Positions 51,901-63,232 of a stretch of 64,000 nucleotides of DNA are shown here, piece by piece. Below the pieces are notes generated by a model. The model was not told the origin of the DNA. It saw only the letters and a list, made by a program, of their open reading frames with translations, and searched no databases. A program made the position numbers and the translations under genes. This stretch comes from Monosporascus cannonballus (lineage: Eukaryota > Ascomycota > Sordariomycetes > Xylariales), in assembly GCA_004154925.1 (NCBI GenBank), contig QJNS01000175.1:1-64000 (forward strand), read 5' to 3'. The number at the start of each line of letters is the position of its first letter. The first letter of the stretch is position 1.

Positions 51901-53051
51901 GGACTTATAACATAATATCGTAATTGTACCGTTTTCGAAAACTATTATACTTATTACCGACGAAAAATACTTCCGATCAAAAAATATTACGGTATTAATA
52001 TACGTATTTTCGCGCAGGGCCATAAAAAATAAGCTGGTATATATTTTCGAAACCGGTCGTTTTATTACTTAAGGATATTATACGCCATTAAATAAAAAAA
52101 TAAAAACAATTATTTATAATTAGGATTTTAATTACGTTTAAACAATAACCTACGATATTATTCGTATTAATAAAATTAAAAGATATAAGTATTAAGTTAA
52201 CTTTTTGCATATCCGATCAAAATATACCTTTATAATATTTGATAATATTCTTTTAAATAATTAAATTAAAAAGAATATTAGAACTTTATCGATAAAAATA
52301 AAAACAAATTGGTTATAATAATTTATTTATACGTATTAACAAAGCTACGATTCTAAAAGAACATTTTAGCTAAATATATAGCATTTAAGTAACTTATTTA
52401 TTTTATATTATTATAAAGGAACCTTATTTATAAAAGACCGAAAAACCGATTTTAAACGAAAAATAGCAATTGATCGAAAAAATAAAACAAAAAATTATGG
52501 CGTACCTGGGTTTATATAATAAATATTGGGACGAAGACGTACTTAAAGAATTTTGGCCTGGTAAACAGCCGTTATTTATTTTTTAAAAACCTTCCGAATT
52601 TCTTTTTATTTTTCGACTCAGATATTTACATATTTTATTAATCCCGAAATAACTTTACGTTAACGGGAAAATTATATAATAATATTAAAACAAAATATAT
52701 ATTTTGCTTATTGATTAATAATTAACGTATCTAAGTTATACTAGCAGAAATTTATAAAATCTCGTATTAATAACTAAGAGATATATATCAGATTATTAAG
52801 AAATAACCAAAACGTTATTTTGTTCTAAGATGGCCATGTTAAAAAAATATAAAAAGTTAATTAACGATTAATAATTAAAAAACAAAATATAAAAAGATAA
52901 AGAAAAAAGTTTTTAATGTAAGGAATTAACTAAAAAACGAAATCGGAATCCTAAATTAAAAATATTAGAAAATGCATCCCGTCGAAGGAAAAAGAATTAA
53001 TCAGTAAAAATATAAATATAATAAGCATATTATAACATTAAGTTAGTATTA

Positions 53052-53091
53052 TTTCTTACGATAAAACGGGAACGTTTTTTATCGTAAGAAA
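53052..53091. repeat. 15-bp perfect hairpin just before the family B 3' LTR
   Basis: TTTCTTACGATAAAA (53052-53066) and its reverse complement (53077-53091) enclose a 10-nt loop. The right arm runs into the polypurine GAAAAAGGG, and the LTR starts 8 bp after the stem. Confidence 0.85.
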
Positions 53092-53098
53092 AAGGGCT

Positions 53099-53377
53099 TA
53101 AAATAAGGCGAGATATTACATCCGTAATCAGGTTCGGCTAATTAGAAAGCCCGAATTTCGCATATATATTAAGAAGTTCTTTTTCGCTATGAGTTTAACC
53201 CCCAAATATTATTCACCACTATTACCATTTAGCATATTTTCTGCCACTTTAATTATCGAGGTTTAACACTAGCAATATAATCAGATTAAGTTTTTCATTT
53301 TTCGACAATCCCATTCCGTATTGTGACATAAAATGGTTATCCGCACTGATCAAGACCAATTTTCCTAACAGCAATTC
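53099..53377 (+). repeat. 3' LTR of gypsy family B
   Basis: 279 bp, starting TAAAATAAGGCGAGATATTAC and followed by TSD AGTAT at 53378-53382. Confidence 0.92.
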
Positions 53378-53840
53378 AGTATTTGTTAATTAAGTTTTAA
53401 TAAATTAAATCAAAATTCGGTAATAATTCGACGTTTATTATAGGCGTTTTTAAATAATTATTTAAATTTCTTTCGAAATTAAATTAACTAATTTATTTAT
53501 AAAATTAAATTAAAACAACTCGATTTTTTTTAATAAATTCATTTTCAATTATTTCGATCTTAAGAAGTTATTATAAACTTTTATTTTTTATACAAATAGT
53601 AGATTTCTAAATTTAATAAATTAATTAATTAACGAAATCTTAATTTTATTATTGTACCCAATAATAATATTATATACGAAAAAAACCTTTTTAACGAAAA
53701 AAAAATAATAAAGTTCGTAAAAATAACGTTTAATTTTAAATCCTTTAATATATTAATATATTCTTTTTATTAAAACAAAAATATTTTTTAAATGTATATA
53801 ATATCTTTTTAATTAAAAATATTTTTTATGTTATAGATAT

Positions 53841-54119
53841 TAAAGTAGGACGAGATGTTACACCCATGATCAGGCTCGGCTGATCAGAAAGCCCGAGTTT
53901 CGCATGTATATTAAAAAGTTCTTTTTCGCTATGGGTTCAACCACTAGGCATTATTAGCCGCCAGCACCACTTAGCATATTTTCTGCCACTTTAGTCATCG
54001 AGGTTCAACATTATTAATATAATCGGATTAAATTTTTCATTTTTCGATAATCTCATTCCGTATCGTAAGACAAAATGGTTATCCGCACTAATTAAAACCA
54101 ATTTTCCCCACTTCAATTC
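53841..54119 (+). repeat. Solo LTR of gypsy family B
   Basis: 279 bp, the same length as the paired LTRs, flanked by GATAT (53836-53840) and GATAC (54120-54124), a 5-bp TSD with one transition. It sits in copia copy 3 only 463 bp right of the complete family B element and in the same orientation. Confidence 0.93.
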
Positions 54120-56070
54120 GATACCCTAAAGGTATTTTTATATATACTTTATAAGGTAATATTGTTTTAAAGAATATATTTATAATATTATATTATTTAA
54201 GTTTTAAATTAAATTTATCCATAATAATAACTAAGGCTTAAAACGACCTTTTAACAAATCTAAATATGTATATATTATTATAAGTATTTTTTAATTATAA
54301 ATTATTTCGTACTACAAAACGTGCCTTATATTTTATAATTACCTGTATTTATTAAATTTATAAACGTATATTTATATATATATTAAAACTTATTTCCCTT
54401 TATTAGAAAACTAATTAACTATTATTTAAAATTATATTTCTTTTATAATTTTGTATATAAAACTTTTCAGCTTTACGAAATATTTCTTTTAATAAGTATA
54501 TATTTAGCTTTTTATAGCCTTATATCAATAACGGTAAATTACGCCTATATACCCGGTCCTAAAACGTAAATATCTTTTTATATATTTTAATATTAAAATC
54601 TTCCCGATTAAAATAAGGTATATTTCGAATAATTATTTTCCTCAAGTGTCCGCAATTTACTAATTAATTATTCTTCGTATTTATAAAAAAGTTAAACCTT
54701 TTATATTAAATACGGGTTTTTATATTTTATATTCGTTTTAAATAATATTAATTCGGTATGGAATAAACGGGGAGCTTTCGTTTACAACTTATAAAGTACT
54801 TTTATTTTTTCATTACCACTTTACGTTAAATAATATAAGAGAAATTTAAGGTTATTTTATTTTTTCCATTAATATAATAATTACAATAATTACTAACGTA
54901 AAAGTTAACGGTAATAATAATTTAAAGAACGGAAATAATTCGAATATAACAGCTATATAAGGATAATTAATCTCTTATACATAGGCTTATTTTTTCGATT
55001 TTGTATATTTTTTATATTAATATTTTTTTCGAATTACCTTTTTTAAACCGACAATTAAATTATTCCGCTTAAACTTTCGTTTTCCTTTTATAAATATAAA
55101 GGGTAATTTTTAATTTAAATAAATATTTAGACTTGTCGAAATAATTTTTGTAATTCATTTTTTATTACGTATAAAATATTATCCTTTTAATTTTTAATAT
55201 TATTTAAAAAGGTTATGTTTTAGTTAAATTTTGCGTTTCGAATGATAATAACCTTATTAATTAACGAATTCTAAATTTTCTTTAAATATTCGTAAATCGG
55301 TAATTAACGAAATAATTTATTTATATTTTAAAATTTAATTTTTAAAACTTTTATTTATTTTATATCGATAACTGTTATAACGTAAATTATACAGCTATAT
55401 ATTCGTAAATAAGCTTATTAAGGCTTTTAATTAAATATTATTACGCCGAGTTTATATGCTACGTAAATATAATAAATTTCGTATAAGCTTTATTAAAAGA
55501 AGCGTATTTAGAAGTACGATTACACAGCTATATTACCGTTTTAAAAATGTATACCATTAAAAACGAAAATAATGTAATGCCATTTCGTATCGTAATTATG
55601 TTTTCTTCATTATATCTTTTAAACACTTTTTACCCTCGTTTTAAAGCTAAATATATTTTAATATTAATAATTTTTAAAATTTCGTAAGTATATTTAAATA
55701 CTAATAAAAATATTTTATTATAATTTTTTAAAAACTTTTGAAAAATATTAAAACATTTTCATTAATATATTTTATTTTCGGTTCACAAAATAAATATTTT
55801 AAATAAACCATAAATATCGATCGGTTACAAATATAATATATTTATATTATTAAATGGTTTTTTTTTCGAAATTTATAAAACCGATAATAATTTTTTATTT
55901 TAATCGGAAGATATTTTTTCTTAGGCGTACGACGTATTTGGCTTTTGGCTTTGGCCTTGTCATATATTTGGTATTCGATTATTATAGGGCCCTTTAAGCA
56001 GATTTCTTTCGTATAAAGCTATAATTATGCGATTATTTCGAGTCCTAAATATCTTAATCTTAAGTGCCAT

Positions 56071-56220
56071 TGTTGCGGCACTAGCAAAGCGGCTTATTTA
56101 AGCCGCCGTTTCGCTATATATATGCAAGCGCTGCGCGCTTGCTAGATAGCTCTCTTCTTTCTTTCTCGTGCAACAACAGAATATCTTCCAGAAACCCAAG
56201 AGACGTATAGCGCCGTGGTA
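56071..56220. repeat. 150-bp GC-rich insertion with 5-bp TSD, probable small solo LTR
   Basis: It interrupts copia copy 3; copy 2 lacks it at about 32170. Flanks are GCCAT at 56066-56070 and 56221-56225. It starts TGTTGCGGCAC; the reverse complement of its other end, TACCACGGCGC, differs only by transitions. It contains a palindromic-looking AGCGCTGCGCGCT stretch near 56128-56140 and a CTTTCTTTCT run. It is barely affected by RIP. Confidence 0.75.
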
Positions 56221-58101
56221 GCCATATAGTACCGTTACCGATTCGTAATAATTTCATTATTTACGAAATAACGTTTTATTTATAAGTTATTAAAATTATA
56301 TCAGTAATTATTACGTTAATATTTTCGATAATAAATAAATCGAATATACTTATTAACGTAATAATTATTTAATTACATTTATTGCGAATAAAATTATTTG
56401 TTTTTCGATTATTTTATTAATAAATCTTTTTTCGAAATTATCGAAAAACACCAGGTTATATATAAAGCTTTCGTAATATATTACGTTATATAAACGTTAC
56501 ACTTTTATATTATTAAGTTTTCGTAATATTATATTATTTTTTTCGTATCTTTTCATCGGAATAAAGTTATTACCTACCTATATTCCGTTATCATATACGG
56601 TTAATTTAAAATTTAGGAATTTGCTAAAAAAAAATTAAAAATATATGTCGTTAATCCTAGGCTTAAAATAAATAAATTCTTTAAACGGTAAAACGAAACG
56701 ATATAATATTGCGTTAATTAATAATTAAAAAATGCGCTAAAAATCGTTTTACTTTTTTTTACAGATTAATTTATTTATATAATTTTTTTTTATAATTTTC
56801 GATAAACAGTTAATTTTTTTAAAAAACTGAATTGACGGCAATTCTATTTTGGATATATCTCCTTATTTTGTTATTAAAACAGAAATACGCTAAGGTTTGA
56901 CTAGGAAATATATAATAATATTAGGATAATATATGGTAAACGCTTAAGTAAGCCTTATAACAAATACCTTACGTATTCGATTCCTCTTATTTTCGTTTAT
57001 TAATATTTCGGTTTATATAAAAACTTTTATAATTTTTTCGTTTCCTTTTAAGTTTCGAAATTTTGCCTTGTAATTAAAAATTAATATATATAACGTTTTT
57101 CTAATTAAAATTGTCCTAATTAAAAGCATTTGTAAAGGCCTTTTAAAACATCAAAAACGTTACTTTAATATTTTATAATATAAATATAAAATAAATTACA
57201 ACTTAATAATCCAAAAGTTATCTGCGGTTTTTTAAAAATTAATCTTACCATTATCGATCTTAGTTCTTTTTATTATTTGGAAAATAATAATCTATATCTT
57301 AATTATAAAGGTTAATATTATATATAAATCGTTAATTTATATAATTGTCGTTTTCGTTTTTAAAATATTATATCGTTATTTTAAATCGTAATTTTCTATT
57401 ATTTTACGATTTATTTATTTAACTTTTTATCAAATTTCGAAATTTACATTAATATTTCGTAATATTTTCGTTAAATATTAATCAAAAGTTTATTATCGTA
57501 TATCTTACTTAATTCAACTAACTTAACGTATTATTCCCGTAAACTTTTTCCGAAAAAGAAATTCGTTTTTTTTTAATTATTAAAAATATTAATTCCAGAA
57601 TTTATTTCGATATGTCGTTAACGTTTTTACGAAAAATATCGTATTTTCAATATTTTAAAAATATATGTCATAAAATCCTGATTATAAGTTTGTTTGTTTT
57701 CGGTTATTATTTTAAAGATATTTATTAGTTATGTTGCAAAATTAATGCTTTTAATAATTCTTTCAAATAATAAAAATAATAATAAGATATTAGATTACGC
57801 TGTATAACAAATTTTTTATTAAAATAAAAATTATATCGAGTTTTACAAATTTAATAAGTTACGGAAATAATTAATCAAAATTAATAAAATCTCAAATATT
57901 AAGCGCGTATACTTTAAATTAAAATTCGGCCTTAAAACGATTTTATTCCTTAGGTTATTTATAAATAATTAAAAATATTAATTATAGGGTGATTATTATT
58001 ATTATTAAGATACATAATTAATATTAATATATAGCTTATATTATCTTAATAATAACTAATTAATAAATATATTTCTAAATTAAAGGAATAAATATCTTAA
58101 T

Positions 58102-58222
58102 TATTAAATTTAAAAGATATTAATTATGTTATTATATTTCTTTAAATTGTGCATATTATCGTACGCGTACAACTTTAAGTAATTTAGCTATGGAACATAT
58201 ATAAGCCGATTAGTATAGGACC
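58102..58222 (-). repeat. Split LTR of copia copy 3, larger part
   Basis: The first 121 bp of the LTR unit. It breaks off at GGACC (58218-58222), where copia copy 4 is inserted. The remaining 42 bp are at 63191-63232. Confidence 0.92.
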
Positions 58223-58387
58223 TGTTAGTTAGCTGGAAGATACGGAGCGCTCTTTATATACGGAAAGGTCTTATATTGATCGGCTTATATATATTCAGTA
58301 ATTAAATTACTTAAAGTTATAAGCATACGATAATACGTATAACTTAACGAAATATTATAATATAATTAATATCTCCTATATTTAATA
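58223..58387 (+). repeat. 5' LTR of copia copy 4
   Basis: 165 bp, TGTTAGTTAGCTGG to CTATATTTAATA. It lies head-to-head with the truncated LTR on its left, producing a local inverted repeat around 58222. Confidence 0.93.
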
Positions 58388-61300
58388 ATTAAAAATCTTA
58401 ATTACTTAATTCGCATATATATTTACTATTTAACTATTATTAAGATAATATAAGTTATATATTAATATTAATTATCTATATATTTTAATAAAAATTATAA
58501 CGATTATATAATTAAGGATATTAATTATTTATAAAAATAATTAAAAATTGAAATTATTTTAAAGGCGAATTTTAATATAAAGCATATGCGTTTAATATTT
58601 GAGATTTTATCGATTTTAATTAATTATTTCTGTAATTTATTAAATTAATAAAACCCGATATAACTTTTTATCTTAAAAAACGAATTCGCTATACGGCGCG
58701 ATTTAATATCTTTTTATTATTTTCATCGTCTGAAAGAATTACCGAAAAAATTAATTATATAAAATATTTAATAAATACTCTGAAAATAATAACCAAAACC
58801 AAATAAGCCTATAATCAGAATTTTACGGCATATATTTTCAAAAATCGAAAATATAATATTTTCTGCTAAACCGTTAATAACCTAACTAAATTAATCCTAG
58901 GATTAATATTTTTAGGAATTAAAAACCCGAATTTTTTCCACGGAAAAAACTTACGAAAATAATACGCCAAATTGGTCAAATTAAGTAACGTATACGATAA
59001 TAAGTTTTTAATTAATATTTAATAAAAATATTACAAAACGTTGAAATAAAGTTTAAAATTTAGCAAAAGCTTAAACGAATAAATCGTAAAATAATAAAAT
59101 TTTATAACTTTAAAATAATAATATAATATTCCAAAAACGAAAATAATAATTATATAGATTAATAACCTATATATAGCATTAACCTTTATAATTAAAATAT
59201 AAATTACCATTTTCCAAATAATAAAAAAGGCCTAAATCGATAATAATATAATTAACTTCCCAAAACGGCAATTAACTTTTTAGATTATTAGGTTATGGCC
59301 TATTTCATATTTATATTACGAAATATTAAGGTAATGTTTTTAATATTTTAAAGGGTTTTTACGGATACCTTTAATTAAGATAATCCTATTTAAGAAAATA
59401 TTAAACTTATTAATTTTTAATTACGAAAACAAATCCCGAAATATAAAGCGAAATAAGGTAATTGTAAAGACTTTTATATAAACCGAAACGTTAATAAACG
59501 AAAATAATAAAAATCGGATATATAAAGTATTCGTTATAAGATTTACTTAAACGCTTAATATATATTATCTTAATATTATTATGTATTCTTTAATAAAGCC
59601 TTAACGGATTTCTATTTTAATAAAAGAATAAAGGTATATGTTTAAAGTTAAATTACCGCTAATCAACTTTTAAAAATAAATGATTATTTATCGAAAATTA
59701 TAAATATATATATATATATAAGTAAATGAATTTTTTAAAAAAATACAACGAAATTTGGCATACTTTTTAATTATTAATTATCGTAATGCCATAAATATTT
59801 TAATTTACTTTTTAAAAAAATATTTATTTTAGACATAGAATCAATAATATATATCTTTAATTTTATTAATAAGTTTCTAAATTTTACTTTAACCGTATAA
59901 CGTAACAGAATATACGTAAAGAATAATTTTGTTTTAATTAAAAAAATACGAAAAATTTAATATGAAATTTCAAAATCTTATAAGTATAAAAACATTACGT
60001 ATATATAATATAATATATTACGAAATTTTCGTATCTAATTTAGTAGTTTTTCGGTAATTCCTAAAAGAGTTCTTAATAATATAACTAAAAAATTAAACAT
60101 TTATTTGAAATAAATATGATTAAATAATTATTTTATTAGTAAATAAATGTAATAAATTCGTTATCGTTAATATTGATATAATAATGATTTATATAATTTT
60201 AATAATTTATAAGTAACATATTAATTTATAAATAATTAAATTATTATAAATTAATAACGACACTATATAATATCTAAAATTTAAATACTTAAAACTCGAA
60301 ATAATCGCATAAGTATAATCTTATACATAGAAACTCCGCTTAAAAGGCCTTATAATAATTAAATACTATATATATAGCTAAGAAAAAGCCAAAATGTAAA
60401 TACGCCATACGTTTAAAGAAACAAAATTTCCGATTAAAATATAAAATCGGTATTAATTTACAGATTTAGAAAAAAAAACCTTAAAAAATATAAATTTATT
60501 ACATTTATATTGAATTAATATATAAATCTTATTTAAAATATTTATTTTAAGAACGGAAAGTAAAATATATTAATTATAACGTTTTAATATTTTTTAAAAC
60601 TATTAAATAATTAATATTAAATATTTTTGAAAATATTTAAATATAATAACGAAAATAAAAAAAGTTATTAGTTTAAAAATATATTTTATTTACATTTTTT
60701 AATATTATACACTCAAATTTAAAATTAAGGTGGAAAATATTTGAAAAGTAAAAGTAAAAAAGAATTATAATACGAATTAATAGTAAATATATTTTGTTTT
60801 TAATCGTATATATTTTTAGAATAATAATATAATTATATAACCTGTTTTTAAATATATATTGTTTAAATAAAACTTATATAAAAGTTTCCATATTTATTTA
60901 ACATCTAAAAATAATATAATAATATTAATTCGAAAGTTTTTATAAATTTATTTGCGAATATATAATTATATAGTTTACCTTATAATAATTGTTATTATAA
61001 AAAATAAAGTTTTAAAACATAAATAAATTATTTTATTAATTACCGATTTACGATTATTTGCCAAATTTGGAATATCTTAATTAATAAACGTATTATTACG
61101 TAAAATATATAAATTAATAAAGAGTATTATTTTAAATAATATTAAGATTTTAAAAACTATTTTGTATATATAATAAAACTTAAATTATAAAATATATTTT
61201 AATAAATAAATATATTTGATGAAATTAATAATTATTTTTTATATTTATAAAACATCGAAAATCTAAATAAATTAATTATTTATTAAATACGAAAAATAAT

Positions 61301-63020
61301 TTGAAAAAGGTATTAATATAAAAAATATATAAAATCGAGAAAAATAAAGTTATGTATAAAAAATTCATTATCTTTATATAATAGTTATATTGGAATTATT
61401 TTATTCTTTAAATTATTATGGCCGTTAATATTTACCTCATTAATTATTACGATTATTACGTTAACCGTAAAAATAAAAGTAATTTTAACTTTTTACTACA
61501 TTTATTAATTTAAAATAATTTAAAGAAATAAAAATATTTTACGAATTATAAATATAAACTTTTTACATATTTTATATCAATTTAATATAAACCGAAATAA
61601 ATATAGGATATAGGAAATTATATTAAATATAAAACGTTTAACTTTTTTTATAAATACGAATAATAACGAGCCGGTAAACTGCGGAAATTTTAAAAAAATT
61701 AATTACCCAAAATACGTATTACCTTAATCGAAAAAATTTTAATATTAAAGTGTACCAAAAAATATTTAAGTTTTAAAACCGGATATATAGACGTAATTTA
61801 TATATATTACCGTAAGGCTATAAAAAGCTAAATATATATTTATTAAGAAAATATTTCGTAAAGTTGAAAACCTTTATTTAAAAAATTATTAATTATTTTT
61901 TAACTAAAAGGAAATAAATTTTAAAATATATATATATATATATTTATATTCGTTAAAAATTTATTTTAAACTTTAATTTTTATTATTATAATTATAATTA
62001 ATTTAAAACGTAAATAACATAATATTATAAATGTTTTTATAAATATAACGTTATTTTATAATATAAATATTAAAATGTTTTTAAAATATTTAAAATATAA
62101 AAAAATTAATTAAAAATATTCTTATTATTTTATTAAATAAAAATTTTGAATTTCGTTAATTAATTAATTTAATAAATCCGAAACTAATATATTTTTATAA
62201 AAAATAAATATATATAAAAAATTTTCAAAATTAATATAGTTAAAAATAAATTAAATAAAAAATAATTATTTTAAGCCGTTTTTATAAATATATTAATTAA
62301 TTCCAATTTTTTAAAAAATATAAACAATTTTCTAAAAAATATTTATATTAAATATTAAATTATTATTTATTTTTAATTTAGCATATTTAAATTTAATTAA
62401 TAAATATTTTAAAAATTAAAATTTATTTAATATCTTATAATTTATATATAATTAAGTATATTTTATTATATTTTAAATTATCCGATTTAATTTAAATTTT
62501 AATAATATATATTATAGAGTTATTAATTAAATTATATTATATTTATTTAGTTATATAATATTAGTATTATAATTTTAAAATAAATATTTAATAAATACTT
62601 AAAATAATATTTTTTATAATTAATAAAATTTATTAAAAATTTAAAAATAAACTTAAAGATAAATTAATTAAACATATAATATCAATAATTTATAAATTAT
62701 ATAATTAATAAATATTAACGTTAATTTTTAAAAAAATTTATAATATATAAATACATATAATTTTTAATTATAAAAAATATTAAATTAAATTAATATAAAA
62801 TAAATTCTATATTTATAAATAATATATTAATTAATAAATTAATTAAAAATAATAAATAATATAAAATTTTTATTTTAACGAAAAAATTTTTAAAAATTGT
62901 TTTAAATAAAAAATTATTTATTTAAAAAATTAATTATAAAAAAATAAAAATAAATTTTTTAAAAGAAATTATAAAATATAATAATAAATAAGGTAAATAT
63001 TTTAAAACGTTAAGGAGATA

Positions 63021-63185
63021 TGTTAATTAATTAATAGATATAAAATGTTCTTTATATACGGAAAAGTCCTATACTGATCGGCTCATATATGCTCCGTGGC
63101 TAAATTACTTAAAGTTGTGCGCGTACGATAGTACGTACAACTTCACGGAATACAACAACATAACTGATGTCCCCTATATCTGACA
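63021..63185 (+). repeat. 3' LTR of copia copy 4
   Basis: 165 bp, ending CTATATCTGACA. Its right part is much less mutated than its left. Confidence 0.93.
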
Positions 63186-63190
63186 GGACC

Positions 63191-63232
63191 TTTCCGTATA
63201 TGGGGAGCGCTCTGCACCCCAGCTAGCTGACA
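63191..63232 (-). repeat. Split LTR of copia copy 3, terminal part
   Basis: 42 bp from TTTCCGTATATGGGG to GCTAGCTGACA, the missing end of the LTR at 58102-58222. After it, ordinary-composition sequence begins. Confidence 0.93.

Larger units (their letters stand above)
34986..53377 (+). mobile_element. Large Ty3/gypsy retrotransposon, family B, carrying a nested gypsy element
   Basis: Identical-length 279-bp LTRs at 34986-35264 and 53099-53377, with TSD AGTAT at 34981-34985 and 53378-53382. Without the nested element at 36432-43107 it is about 11.7 kb, long for the superfamily. Reverse transcriptase with its connection to RNase H is readable at about 46.6-48.0 kb; the 60-codon open stretch 47102-47284 belongs to it. 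Signs include the pattern VIKILE-...-R/KAFL-I-VYYRI, and a tail with NGLSKKPAELFDELDD at about 47.95-48.01 kb. Integrase follows at about 48.3-49.0 kb (GHKG at about 48350, GLIERKYVPIV-like text near 48810, LLYGQKTLLPI near 48950). About 4 kb between integrase and the 3' LTR is unexplained. A polypurine GAAAAAGGG stands before the 3' LTR. Stops abound. Confidence 0.9.
58223..63185 (+). mobile_element. Ty1/copia family A, copy 4, RIP-degraded
   Basis: 4963 bp with equal 165-bp LTRs (58223-58387 and 63021-63185) and TSD GGACC (58218-58222 and 63186-63190). It is inserted inside the LTR of copy 3 in the opposite orientation. It aligns with copy 1 in order and strand; for example, the GAG-pre-integrase segment is at about 60300-60420. 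The purine-rich AAGGAGATA before 63021 fits a polypurine tract. No open frame survives. This is the youngest copia event that can be ordered here. Confidence 0.92.
34024..63232 (-). mobile_element. Ty1/copia family A, copy 3, multiply interrupted
   Basis: The pieces of this copy are 34024-34985, 53383-53840, 54125-58222 and 63191-63232; each continues the order seen in copy 2. Interruptions are a gypsy family B element (34986-53377), a solo family B LTR (53841-54119), a 150-bp insertion (56071-56220) and copia copy 4 (58223-63185). Each junction has a 5-bp target duplication: AGTAT, GATAT/GATAC, GCCAT and GGACC. The right LTR is therefore split into 58102-58222 and 63191-63232. The flank after 63232 (CTATC) does not match the flank before 29223 (CATAC), as expected if the tandem pair arose by recombination. 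Confidence 0.88.
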
